This document shows, one piece after another, positions 1-7,716 of a DNA stretch of 64,000 nt. The notes under the pieces are model-generated. The model ran no database searches and was not told the origin of the DNA. It saw nothing but the letters and a program-made list of their open reading frames with translations. The translations under genes and the position numbers were made by a program. This DNA comes from Pseudomonas sp. Irchel s3f7. Its GTDB lineage: Bacteria; Pseudomonadota; Gammaproteobacteria; Pseudomonadales; Pseudomonadaceae. How positions within the stretch are numbered: the first letter of the stretch is position 1; each line of letters begins with the position of its first letter. Location of the stretch: positions 62,001-126,000 of the forward strand of contig NZ_FYDO01000006.1 of the NCBI RefSeq assembly GCF_900187615.1, in the 5' to 3' direction.

Positions 1-1877
1 GAGCTCAGGTCCGGCACGGCTTTGAGATGATGCTCCCGGTTCATCGGCAACGCTTCATTGGCCACGGGAAACAGGCACATTTGCAATACATGCCGCTGGA
101 AGGCTTTATCGCTGGTCGAAAGGCTCTCCAGCTTGCGGCGACAACTGTCGAACGGACGCTCGATCGCCATTGGAGCGACCACCTCGCCGTGGGCATTGAT
201 CAAGTGGCTGGACAATAAAGGCAGGGTGAAACAAGGGATGTCGGCCTTCTCCAGATCTCTGATTTCATGCCGGGGAATTTGATAATCGTTGAGTGTCTCT
301 GGCAGGTCCGACCACAGCGTCGCCAACAGCAATTGCTGCTGGAGGCGGCACTGAGTAAACCGCGGGTGAAGCATCATCGCGATGAAGTCGGCATAACGCT
401 GGGTGTTTTTGATCAGGACGCGGGTTTTCAGGGTGGCGGCATGCTGTGCGTACAACTCAAGCACGGCTTCCCGACGCTTCACCAATTCATCGTAAGCACG
501 GTCAAAACCAAGGAAAAATGCGTCTTGGTGACCGGCGACCGAGTGCGTCTCGCCATCGAGAATCGGCAAGTGTCGGATGATTGGGTGGCTCTCGAACTCA
601 ACAAGTTTCAAACGATAGAAGCGTTGTTCGCGAACCAACTGCTTCCTCTTGCCCGTGAAGTGTCGCTGCCGGCTCAGGCCGCTGTAGTCATTGTCGGCAT
701 CCGGGGTGTAAGGCACGAAGCCACTGGAAAAAACCGACTGTGCATTGAGCTTGATGGTTTTGAACAGCGCGCGGCTAGTGGCCAGTGGCGTCCTCACATC
801 AATCATGGCCGCGGTGAACAGGCACTCCAGATCGATCATGACCGGGCTGCTGCCACAGGCAATGATGTTTTCGTAGTGAAAGTCGATGCCGTTCAAGGCA
901 TGGATCAACGCAACCTGAGCACCCAGTCGCTGAAAGAAAAGCGCCAGGTCCCCAACGCTTTCGCACGCGCGGTTTTCGAGTTTTTCGATCCAGCAGTGAT
1001 CGTCCAGCGAGACCATCACAGGGGAATAAATGTCAAAACACACGTGACCGCTACTGGTGTGCAATTTTTCAAGCAGTACACCGTAAAACAGCGCTTCTCG
1101 GTTGCTGCGGGGCTTGTACACCAGTGATTGATCGCCGACCTGAACGAAGCAGACCGTTTCGCCGTTGGCGTGGGAGTCGCCCAGCCCCAGGACGATTGAA
1201 TCGATGCGTCTGCCGCTCAGCGGGAAAGCCGCGCCGAGCCGCTCGATATTGGTGCTGAAGTGATCGATGACCTTGTAAAGGTAAGCCACCGTGTCGTCGA
1301 TCCGCTGAAACAGCAGATCGGTCAACACCGGGTAGGCAGACAGGAACGGCGCCAGCGCCTCACCTGCGAATTCTCGATTGAACGCCTGCAGATCAAGATC
1401 AGGGCTTTCGGCGATCCGGCTGTTCAATTGGTGAACCAGCGACTTCTCGGATAGATAGTTGATACTGGAGATTATGCTCGTGCGAAGGCTGGGCAGAAAT
1501 GACTCGACATTAATCCATTCACAAGTTCGCGTATATTTTAGATCGCTTTCAAAAACATGTTTCAGATAATTATACCAACGAGCACAAAAGACACCGAAAT
1601 CGTCGCAATCACTTACTTTAGCTTCAAAAGGTAACGATGCAAGAACTCCAATATTCTGCTCATACCTCGTTTGCAAACAATCATCACCTTCACATTCCAT
1701 CAACGATAAAAATGCAGACCCATTCAGTAATGCTTGCCGATCAACCCCAAAGTAACGCAGAACGCCTTTATCATCTCTGTGTAGAAGATCAATTGTCTTG
1801 CGCATCGCCTCATGATCTGGAGCGTTTGCAACACTCCCGGTTTTTCGCTGTTTGAAACTCAGAGTATCCGTCAACAT
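1..1877 (-). CDS. lanM: Class II lanthipeptide synthetase LanM, N-terminal part (runs off the left edge)
   Basis: Reading the minus strand from 1877 to base 1 gives 625 uninterrupted codons, so the gene continues outside the window. The translation is the dehydratase (DUF4135) half of a LanM enzyme, which phosphorylates and eliminates Ser/Thr in a precursor peptide; the LanC-like cyclase half would lie to the left. Visible motifs are GDSH at about residues 233-236, YKPR at 254-257, D332-F-H334-Y-E-N337 and a D349 in PVMIDLE. These match the spacing of the kinase-like active site known from CylM (Lys, Asp-x-His-x-x-Asn, Asp), so the visible part looks functional. The start at 1877 is the first ATG after a hairpin; an alternative ATG is at 1805, and neither has a strong ribosome site. 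The precursor gene lies just upstream on the same strand. Confidence 0.9.
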   Translation of the reverse strand, partial: MLTDTLSFKQRKTGSVANAPDHEAMRKTIDLLHRDDKGVLRYFGVDRQALLNGSAFLSLMECEGDDCLQTRYEQNIGVLASLPFEAKVSDCDDFGVFCARWYNYLKHVFESDLKYTRTCEWINVESFLPSLRTSIISSINYLSEKSLVHQLNSRIAESPDLDLQAFNREFAGEALAPFLSAYPVLTDLLFQRIDDTVAYLYKVIDHFSTNIERLGAAFPLSGRRIDSIVLGLGDSHANGETVCFVQVGDQSLVYKPRSNREALFYGVLLEKLHTSSGHVCFDIYSPVMVSLDDHCWIEKLENRACESVGDLALFFQRLGAQVALIHALNGIDFHYENIIACGSSPVMIDLECLFTAAMIDVRTPLATSRALFKTIKLNAQSVFSSGFVPYTPDADNDYSGLSRQRHFTGKRKQLVREQRFYRLKLVEFESHPIIRHLPILDGETHSVAGHQDAFFLGFDRAYDELVKRREAVLELYAQHAATLKTRVLIKNTQRYADFIAMMLHPRFTQCRLQQQLLLATLWSDLPETLNDYQIPRHEIRDLEKADIPCFTLPLLSSHLINAHGEVVAPMAIERPFDSCRRKLESLSTSDKAFQRHVLQMCLFPVANEALPMNREHHLKAVPDLS

Positions 1878-1895
1878 CGCTAGCACTCGAAATAG

Positions 1896-1920
1896 ACAGG
1901 GCCGGAAAAACCGGCCCTGT
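1896..1920 (-). terminator. Stem-loop between lanthipeptide precursor and lanM
   Basis: A perfect 10-bp stem (ACAGGGCCGG paired with CCGGCCCTGT) with a 5-base loop lies 12 bases after the precursor stop codon and 18 bases before the LanM ATG. There is no good T-tract on the minus strand. It therefore looks more like a partial attenuator or an RNA-stabilising hairpin than a full terminator. Such a structure would let the precursor be made in excess over the synthetase. Confidence 0.65.
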
Positions 1921-1932
1921 ATTCAGGTTAGG

Positions 1933-2085
1933 TCAGCAGCCGCAGCCGAGAACGGTGCAACTCAGGGTCCCGCACGACATATTGGTGCACATGGTTTCAC
2001 CACCGACGTCAGCCTGGCCAGCACTTACATAGGCTTCGAACTCGGAATCCAGCTCACCGGACAGATCCATAATTTGCTCTTGCAT
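1933..2085 (-). CDS. lanA: Lanthipeptide precursor peptide (50 aa)
   Basis: The 50-residue peptide begins at the ATG at 2085, which has AGGAG 8 bases upstream; an in-frame start at 2139 would add 18 residues but lacks such a site. The N-terminal 29 residues are acidic (ELDSEFEAY) and end in a double glycine (ADVGG), the usual LanT/C39 protease cut site of class II leaders. The predicted 21-residue core starts ETMC and holds five cysteines and six Ser/Thr. Cysteines fall at residues 33, 38, 43, 48 and 50, the first four exactly five residues apart. The LanM gene follows on the same strand. The class is well supported by context; ring pattern and activity are unknown. Confidence 0.85.
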   Translation of the reverse strand: MQEQIMDLSGELDSEFEAYVSAGQADVGGETMCTNMSCGTLSCTVLGCGC

Positions 2086-2362
2086 GGTATTTCTCCTGAC
2101 AAAAATAATTGCCTTAGTTGGCACCAGCAAACTTACCACTCACTAAAGATCCGTACAGCCCATCATTTAAAACCGAATGTAAATAGCCCAGCCAGCACAA
2201 TCAAAAACAGATTAAAACCCTCATTCAATCTAATGCAACACTTAATACAACCACACCACCCGAATATCAATAAAACCAACCCTGCCTACACTAACCCCCA
2301 CATCAACCCTTACAAAAAAGCAAAAACATCAAACAAAAGATAGAGAACAGAAATACCCCCAT
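2086..2362. other. AT-rich, G-poor upstream region of the lanthipeptide genes
   Basis: No gene is supported here. The plus strand is strongly G-poor (5 G in 2221-2340), so an RNA made from the minus strand would be poor in C and rich in U and G. It must contain the promoter of the precursor gene, but I cannot place -35/-10 boxes with confidence. Base composition differs sharply from the GC-rich neighbours, which fits recent acquisition. Confidence 0.5.
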
Positions 2363-2387
2363 AAAAAACGCCCGCTTAAGGCGGGCG
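2363..2387 (-). terminator. Rho-independent terminator of the cstA-yjiX-yjiA operon
   Basis: A 7-bp G+C stem (2369-2375 with 2381-2387) is followed on the minus strand by six T (2368-2363). It lies about 40 bases beyond the yjiA stop and separates the conserved operon from the lanthipeptide island. Confidence 0.85.
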
Positions 2388-2428
2388 CTTGATATCAATT
2401 ATTTGAATTACATTGGGTTCGTGCTTAC

Positions 2429-3400
2429 TTAATCCGCGGCAACTCGCGCAAACCCTTCACGAATTTTTTCTTCCGGCAAATCATCGGCGATGAACACGAT
2501 CACGCTTTCACGTGCCTCGCCCTCTGCCCACTCGGTGTCCCAGTCGAAACCGTATAGTTTGAGCACACCCTGGAACACCATGCGGCGTGGTTCGCCCAGG
2601 ATGCTCAGCACACCTTTGTAACGCAGCAATTGCTTGCCATGCTCCTCGAGCAGTTCGTTCATGAACTCGCTGAGCTTGTCGATATCCAGCGGCTTTTCGG
2701 TGCGCAGCACCAGGCTGGAAATACGATCGATGGAGGGGCCCTGGCTGACCGGACGCAAACTCACGCCGCCTCCGAGGTCGGCATTGAGGTTGAAACCGCG
2801 CACGTCGAGCAACTCAGCCAAATCGATCTTGCCGTGGTCGACCACGCGGATCGGTGCACGGCGGTTGATCCGGGTCAGGCGCTCGCTCAATGCGGTGAAG
2901 GTTGGCTCGTCGACCAGATCACGTTTGCTCACCAGCAAGCGGTCGGCGAAACCGATCTGCGCCTGGGCGATGGTCTGGGTCAGGTGAACGTCGGCGTGCG
3001 CGGCGTCGACCAATGTAATGATGCCGTCGAGGATGTAGCGCTCACGCAGTTCCTCGTCGATGAAGAAGGTCTGTGCCACCGGGGCCGGGTCGGCCAGGCC
3101 GGTGCATTCGATCACCAGGCGGTCGAAGGCGATGTCGCCGCTGTCGAGGCGCTCGAGCAGCAGGTACAAGGCTTTGGTCAGGTCGGTGTGAATGGTGCAG
3201 CAGACGCAGCCGTTGGACAGCGTCATCACTTGTACCGGCTCGTCGCCCAACAGTTGGGTGTCGATACCGGCGTCACTGAATTCGTTCTCGATCACGGCGA
3301 TTTTCAGGCCGTGCTCGGCTTTGAGCAGATGGCGCAGCAAGGTGGTTTTGCCAGCGCCGAGGAAGCCGCTGAGGATTGTGACTGGAATAGGCGCTGACAC
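2429..3400 (-). CDS. yjiA: CobW/YjiA-family GTP-binding metallochaperone-like protein
   Basis: This is a G3E-family GTPase of the CobW/YjiA type, thought to deliver or regulate metal. The Walker A motif GFLGAGKT is at residues 12-19, the metal-binding motif CVCC follows in NGCVCCTI, and a C-terminal CobW domain is present. The GTG at 3400 is chosen because the protein then begins MSAPIPVTIL and has GGAGA 8 bases upstream; a longer reading would run into the REP repeat. It is the last gene of cstA-yjiX-yjiA, the same grouping as in E. coli and P. aeruginosa. Length is 323 residues, normal for the family. Confidence 0.9.
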   Translation of the reverse strand: MSAPIPVTILSGFLGAGKTTLLRHLLKAEHGLKIAVIENEFSDAGIDTQLLGDEPVQVMTLSNGCVCCTIHTDLTKALYLLLERLDSGDIAFDRLVIECTGLADPAPVAQTFFIDEELRERYILDGIITLVDAAHADVHLTQTIAQAQIGFADRLLVSKRDLVDEPTFTALSERLTRINRRAPIRVVDHGKIDLAELLDVRGFNLNADLGGGVSLRPVSQGPSIDRISSLVLRTEKPLDIDKLSEFMNELLEEHGKQLLRYKGVLSILGEPRRMVFQGVLKLYGFDWDTEWAEGEARESVIVFIADDLPEEKIREGFARVAAD

Positions 3401-3429
3401 AATAAGGTCTCCAAGGTGCAGAAAAAACT

Positions 3430-3494
3430 GTAGGAGCCGGCTTGCTGGCGATGGCGATTTCCAGAACGCCATCGCCAGCAAGCCGGCTCCTACA
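3430..3494. repeat. REP-type inverted repeat inside the cstA operon
   Basis: GTAGGAGCCGGCTTGCTGGCGATGG is met by its reverse complement about 15 bases later, giving a very stable stem. It sits between yjiX and yjiA within one operon, so it may protect upstream mRNA or dampen readthrough into yjiA. It belongs to the repeat family seen throughout the window. Confidence 0.85.
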
Positions 3495-3522
3495 GAGATG
3501 ATTGTTGCCTAAGTGCCTTGTT

Positions 3523-3720
3523 TCAACAGCACTTGGGCCCACCCTTGCCACCGTAACGCGCTTCCTGACGTTCGCGGAAGAACGCTTCGTAATCCATCAT
3601 CGGTTTGTCCGGGTGCTTGGTCTGCATATGCTCGACGTAGTTGTCGTAGTCGGGCATGCCGACCATCAGGCGCGCAGCCTGACCGAGGTATTTACCGAGG
3701 CGACTCAGGTCATTGAACAT
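3523..3720 (-). CDS. yjiX: YbdD/YjiX family small protein
   Basis: The 65-residue protein (begins [14 protein letters not shown], ends GKGGPKCC) matches the YbdD/YjiX family (DUF466) in length and in the [10 protein letters not shown] and [12 protein letters not shown] segments. The family regularly follows cstA and is thought to assist the CstA pyruvate/peptide transporter. It begins 15 bases after the cstA stop and is cotranscribed with it. The paired C-terminal cysteines are typical. Confidence 0.92.
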   Translation of the reverse strand: MFNDLSRLGKYLGQAARLMVGMPDYDNYVEHMQTKHPDKPMMDYEAFFRERQEARYGGKGGPKCC

Positions 3721-3735
3721 GGTGCAAATCCTCGA

Positions 3736-5802
3736 TTACGCGTCCGGCAGTGCCTGGAATGGCGATTCTTTATCCGTACGCTCTTTTTTGCCCCAGGCGG
3801 CGATGCCAACCTTGAGCGCATAGAACAGGATGCTGAACACCACGAACAGGAACAGCGCGGTCAGCGTTGCGTTGGTGTAGGCGTTGAAGATCACGTGTTG
3901 CATTTGCTCAACGCTCTTGGCCGGGGCGAGGATCTGGCCGTTGGCCAGGGCATCGCTGTATTTCTTCGCCAGGGCCAGGAAGCCGATCGCCGGGTTGGCG
4001 TCGAACAGCTTGATGAAGCCTGCGGTGGTGGTGCAGATCAGCAACCACACGGCCGGCAACATGGTGACCCAGACATACCGCTGGCGCTTCATCTTGATCA
4101 GCACCACGGTGCCGAGCATCAGCGCGATACCGGCCAGCATCTGGTTGGAGATACCGAACAGCGGCCACAAGGTGTTGATGCCGCCCAGCGGATCGATCAC
4201 GCCCTGGTACAGCAACCAGCCCCACATCGCCACACAACCGGCGGTGGCAATCAGGTTGGCGGTCCAGGATTCGGTGCGTTTCAGCGCTGGCACGAACGAG
4301 CCAAGCAAGTCCTGCAGCATGAAACGCCCGGCACGGGTACCGGCGTCGACTGCGGTCAGGATAAACAGCGCTTCGAACAGGATCGCGAAGTGGTACCAGA
4401 ACGCCATGGTGTTTTCACCCGGCAGGACGCTGTGCAGGATTTGCGCAATACCGACCGCCAGGGTCGGTGCGCCGCCGGCACGGGCCAGAATGGTGGTTTC
4501 ACCAATGTCGTGGGCCACCGCTTGCAGCGCTTCCGGGGTGATTGCAAAGCCCCAGCTGCTGACGGCTTGCGCCACTGCGACCACATCACCACCGACCACG
4601 GCCGGAGGGCTGTTCATGGCGAAGTACACGCCTGGCTCGATCACCGACGCGGCGACCATGGCCATGATGGCGACGAACGACTCCATCAGCATGCCGCCGT
4701 ACCCGATGTAACGGGCGTTGGTTTCGTTATCCAGCAGCTTCGGCGTGGTGCCGGAAGCGATCAGCGAGTGGAAACCCGAGACCGCACCACAGGCGATGGT
4801 GATGAACAGGAACGGGAACAGACCGCCCTTCCAAACCGGACCGGTGCCGTCGACGAACTGGGTCAGCGCCGGCATTTTCAGCTCGGGCATGGTCACCAGA
4901 ATGCCAATCGCCAGGGCGACGATGGTGCCGATTTTCAGGAAGGTAGAGAGGTAGTCACGCGGTGCCAGGATCAGCCACACCGGCAATACCGCCGCGACAA
5001 AACCGTAGCCGATCAGCATCCAGGTGATCTGGATGCCGGTAAAGGTAAAGACCTTGGCCCACACCGGATCCGCAGCAATTTGCCCGCCGAGCCAGATCGA
5101 CCCGAGCAGCAACAGCACGCCAATCACCGAGATCTCACCGATGCGACCCGGTCGGATGTAGCGCATGTAGATGCCCATGAACATCGCGATCGGGATGGTC
5201 GCCATCACCGTGAAAATACCCCACGGGCTTTCGGCCAGGGCTTTCACGACGATCAATGCCAGCACCGCGAGGATGATGATCATGATCAGGAAGCAGCCAA
5301 ACAGCGCAATGGTGCCGGGAATGCGGCCCATTTCCTCGCGGACCATGTCCCCCAGGGAACGGCCGTTGCGACGGGTGGACATGAACAGGACCATGAAGTC
5401 CTGAACGGCACCCGCCAGCACCACGCCGGCGATCAGCCACAGCGTGCCGGGCAGATAACCCATCTGCGCCGCCAACACCGGGCCCACTAATGGCCCCGCG
5501 CCGGCGATGGCCGCGAAGTGGTGACCGAAAAGGATATGTTTGTTGGTTGGAACGTAGTCCAGACCGTCGTTGTTGAGCACGGCGGGGGTGGCCCGTCGCG
5601 GGTCGAGTTGCATCACATTGTTGGCGATGAACAGACTGTAGTAGCGATACGCAACCAGATAGATGGCCACGGCAGCGACCACAATCCACAAGGCGTTGAT
5701 CGCCTCGCCCCTGCGTAATGCCACAACGCCCAGCGCGCACGCACCTATGATTGCCAGCAACAACCAGGGTAAATGGCGTAGCAGGCTATTATTATTTTTC
5801 AT
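3736..5802 (-). CDS. cstA: Carbon starvation protein CstA
   Basis: A 688-residue inner-membrane protein with many hydrophobic helices, of the CstA/BtsT family of peptide or pyruvate transporters induced on carbon starvation. Recognisable family segments include NKHILFGHHFAAIAGAGPLVGP near residues 87-108 and the N-terminal RYYSLFI region. The ATG at 5802 is embedded in an A-rich stretch resembling an Hfq/Crc target. It is the first gene of cstA-yjiX-yjiA and is divergent from mapZ. Confidence 0.95.
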   Translation of the reverse strand: MKNNNSLLRHLPWLLLAIIGACALGVVALRRGEAINALWIVVAAVAIYLVAYRYYSLFIANNVMQLDPRRATPAVLNNDGLDYVPTNKHILFGHHFAAIAGAGPLVGPVLAAQMGYLPGTLWLIAGVVLAGAVQDFMVLFMSTRRNGRSLGDMVREEMGRIPGTIALFGCFLIMIIILAVLALIVVKALAESPWGIFTVMATIPIAMFMGIYMRYIRPGRIGEISVIGVLLLLGSIWLGGQIAADPVWAKVFTFTGIQITWMLIGYGFVAAVLPVWLILAPRDYLSTFLKIGTIVALAIGILVTMPELKMPALTQFVDGTGPVWKGGLFPFLFITIACGAVSGFHSLIASGTTPKLLDNETNARYIGYGGMLMESFVAIMAMVAASVIEPGVYFAMNSPPAVVGGDVVAVAQAVSSWGFAITPEALQAVAHDIGETTILARAGGAPTLAVGIAQILHSVLPGENTMAFWYHFAILFEALFILTAVDAGTRAGRFMLQDLLGSFVPALKRTESWTANLIATAGCVAMWGWLLYQGVIDPLGGINTLWPLFGISNQMLAGIALMLGTVVLIKMKRQRYVWVTMLPAVWLLICTTTAGFIKLFDANPAIGFLALAKKYSDALANGQILAPAKSVEQMQHVIFNAYTNATLTALFLFVVFSILFYALKVGIAAWGKKERTDKESPFQALPDA

Positions 5803-5812
5803 TTTTTTATTC
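5786..5812 (-). promoter_or_regulatory. A-rich Hfq/Crc-like site over the cstA start codon
   Basis: On the minus strand the cstA start lies in an almost uninterrupted run of A and T: an A7 tract just before the ATG and repeated AAT triplets after it. This fits the AAnAAnAA motif bound by Hfq-Crc in Pseudomonas catabolite repression. The Shine-Dalgarno is weak (GGA). Translational control is inferred from motif and gene type. Confidence 0.5.
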
Positions 5813-5959
5813 CAGCCAGAGTGGACAAGAAGACAGCCACAACGAGTTTAGCGCTCCTGACGACAAAGGCCATACCCAACGTTGGTCTAGAGCCCTGCCC
5901 TGGCTGGCAGGTACCGACAATGCGGGTCTATAGTCAGCGAACATCAAGAGGATTGCGCC

Positions 5960-6328
5960 ATGAGCGAGCACGCTGCCGATCGCCGTCGCTTCAAACGTAT
6001 CGCGTTCGATGCCCGAACCGAACTGAGCCAGGGAGAGCACATCTGGCCGGTGAAGTTGATTGATGTGTCGCTCAAGGGCTTGCTGATCAAGCGACCTGAA
6101 CCTTGGCTGGGCAATGATGAGCAGGACTTTTCAGTCGACATTCATTTGAGCGAAGACATCAACATTTTCATGGATGTGCACCTGACCCACGAAGAACACG
6201 GCCAGATCGGCTTCGTCTGCCGGCACATAAGCCTGGAGTCCATTGAGCGCCTGCGTCGACTGATCGAGCTCAACCTGGCCGACGAGCAGGCGCTTGAACG
6301 CGAGTTGGGCGAACTGATCGAAATCTGA
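5960..6328 (+). CDS. mapZ: PilZ-domain c-di-GMP receptor, MapZ-like
   Basis: A 122-residue single-domain PilZ protein. The c-di-GMP binding motifs RRRFKRI (residues 8-14) and DVSLKG (about 35-40) are intact. Overall sequence and position (between cstA and radA) match P. aeruginosa PA4608/MapZ, which binds c-di-GMP and then inhibits the chemotaxis methyltransferase CheR1, altering flagellar switching. The C-terminal helix region LRRLIELNLADEQ is also shared. It is divergent from cstA and converges with radA 20 bases away. Confidence 0.9.
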   Translation: MSEHAADRRRFKRIAFDARTELSQGEHIWPVKLIDVSLKGLLIKRPEPWLGNDEQDFSVDIHLSEDINIFMDVHLTHEEHGQIGFVCRHISLESIERLRRLIELNLADEQALERELGELIEI

Positions 6329-6348
6329 TCACGTAGAGGGACTGTATT

Positions 6349-7716
6349 TTATTCGAAGAGCGCGTCGAGGGCCTGTTCCAGTCGCGTCACTGCAATGATC
6401 TGCAACCCTGCCGGCGACTCCTTCGGCGCATTGCCCTTGGGCACGATGGCCCGTTTGAAGCCGTGCTTGGCGGCTTCTTTCAAGCGCTCCTGACCGCTCG
6501 GCACCGGACGGACTTCACCGGACAACCCGACTTCACCGAATACCAGCAAATCGTGTGGCAGCGGACGGTTGCGTAGGCTGGACATCACGGCCGCCATCAA
6601 CGCCAGGTCTGACGCGGTTTCCAGCACTTTCACCCCACCGACCACGTTGAGAAACACATCCTGATCGTGGGTGGGGATGCCACCATGACGGTGCAACACC
6701 GCCAGCAACATCGCCAAGCGGTTCTGATCCAGCCCGAGCGTGACCCGACGCGGATTAGCCAGGTGGCTGTCATCCACCAGCGCCTGGACTTCCACCAGCA
6801 TCGGCCGGGTGCCTTCCCAAGTCGCCATGACCACACTGCCCGGGACTTCTTCCTGAGCACGGGTCAGAAAAATCGCAGACGGGTTGGAGACTTCTTTCAG
6901 GCCTTTGTCGGTCATGCCGAAAACGCCCAGTTCGTTGACCGCGCCGAAACGGTTCTTCACCGCCCGCAACAGGCGCAAACGGCCATCGGACTCACCTTCG
7001 AAATACAACACGGTGTCGACCATGTGTTCCAGCACTCGCGGACCGGCCAAAGCGCCTTCCTTGGTCACGTGGCCCACCAGGAAAATCGCCGTGCCGCTCT
7101 GCTTGGCATAACGCACCAGCAACGCCGCACTCTCGCGCACCTGGGATACACCGCCGGGAGCCGATTGCAGTTGCTCGGTGAAGATGGTCTGGATCGAATC
7201 GATCACCATCACTTTGGGTTTTTCCACCCGGGCCGTGGCGATGATGGTTTCAATGCAGGTCTCAGTCATGACCCGCAGCTGATCCTGGGGCAAACCGAGT
7301 CGCCGGGCACGCATGGCTACTTGTTGCTGGGACTCTTCGCCAGTGACGTACAACGCGGGCATGCTTTTGGCGAGGTTGCACAAGGTTTGCAACAGAATGG
7401 TTGACTTGCCGATGCCGGGGTCACCACCGATCAGCACGACCGAACCGTCGACGAGGCCTCCGCCCAGTACCCGATCCAGTTCGCTGGACGCGGTAGAGAA
7501 ACGCGGTATCTCCTCGACGCTGACCTCTGCCAGTGTCTTGATCTGCGCCTGCTGGCCGGTCCAACCGGTACGACCGCTGGGCGCTGCTGCCCCGCCGCTT
7601 TCCACCATGGTTTCGGTGAGCGTGTTCCAGGCGCCGCATTCACCGCACTGGCCAGCCCACTTGGGGAAGGTTGAGCCGCACTCGGTGCAGCCGTACATGC
7701 GCTTGGCCTTGGCCAT
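6349..7716 (-). CDS. radA: DNA repair protein RadA
   Basis: A 455-residue RadA/Sms branch-migration ATPase that processes recombination intermediates. The N-terminal C4 zinc finger (CTECG then CGECG) spans about residues 9-29, the Walker A GGDPGIGKS follows, the RadA-specific KNRFG motif is present (KNRFGAVNELGVF), and the C-terminal part is the Lon-protease-like domain. Length and domain order are standard. It is transcribed toward mapZ, with no neighbour in an operon. Confidence 0.97.
   Translation of the reverse strand: MAKAKRMYGCTECGSTFPKWAGQCGECGAWNTLTETMVESGGAAAPSGRTGWTGQQAQIKTLAEVSVEEIPRFSTASSELDRVLGGGLVDGSVVLIGGDPGIGKSTILLQTLCNLAKSMPALYVTGEESQQQVAMRARRLGLPQDQLRVMTETCIETIIATARVEKPKVMVIDSIQTIFTEQLQSAPGGVSQVRESAALLVRYAKQSGTAIFLVGHVTKEGALAGPRVLEHMVDTVLYFEGESDGRLRLLRAVKNRFGAVNELGVFGMTDKGLKEVSNPSAIFLTRAQEEVPGSVVMATWEGTRPMLVEVQALVDDSHLANPRRVTLGLDQNRLAMLLAVLHRHGGIPTHDQDVFLNVVGGVKVLETASDLALMAAVMSSLRNRPLPHDLLVFGEVGLSGEVRPVPSGQERLKEAAKHGFKRAIVPKGNAPKESPAGLQIIAVTRLEQALDALFE

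Noticed and set aside
267..1127. Plus-strand open frame of 286 codons near the left edge.
   Set aside because: It is antisense to the LanM frame, which has clear conserved motifs; the plus translation has no recognisable domain.
1852..2343. Plus-strand open frame over the lanthipeptide precursor region.
   Set aside because: It lies antisense to the precursor and its G-poor upstream DNA; the product is low-complexity and the precursor has a ribosome site and leader signature.
3430..3494. Possible CRISPR or insertion-sequence end.
   Set aside because: Arms are a known REP-type inverted repeat, present as scattered single pairs with no spacers, target duplications or transposase.
3502..5490. 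A 662-codon plus-strand frame, the longest antisense frame in the window.
   Set aside because: It is antisense to cstA and rich in His, Gln, Asp and Arg, as expected for the shadow of a GC-rich membrane-protein gene.
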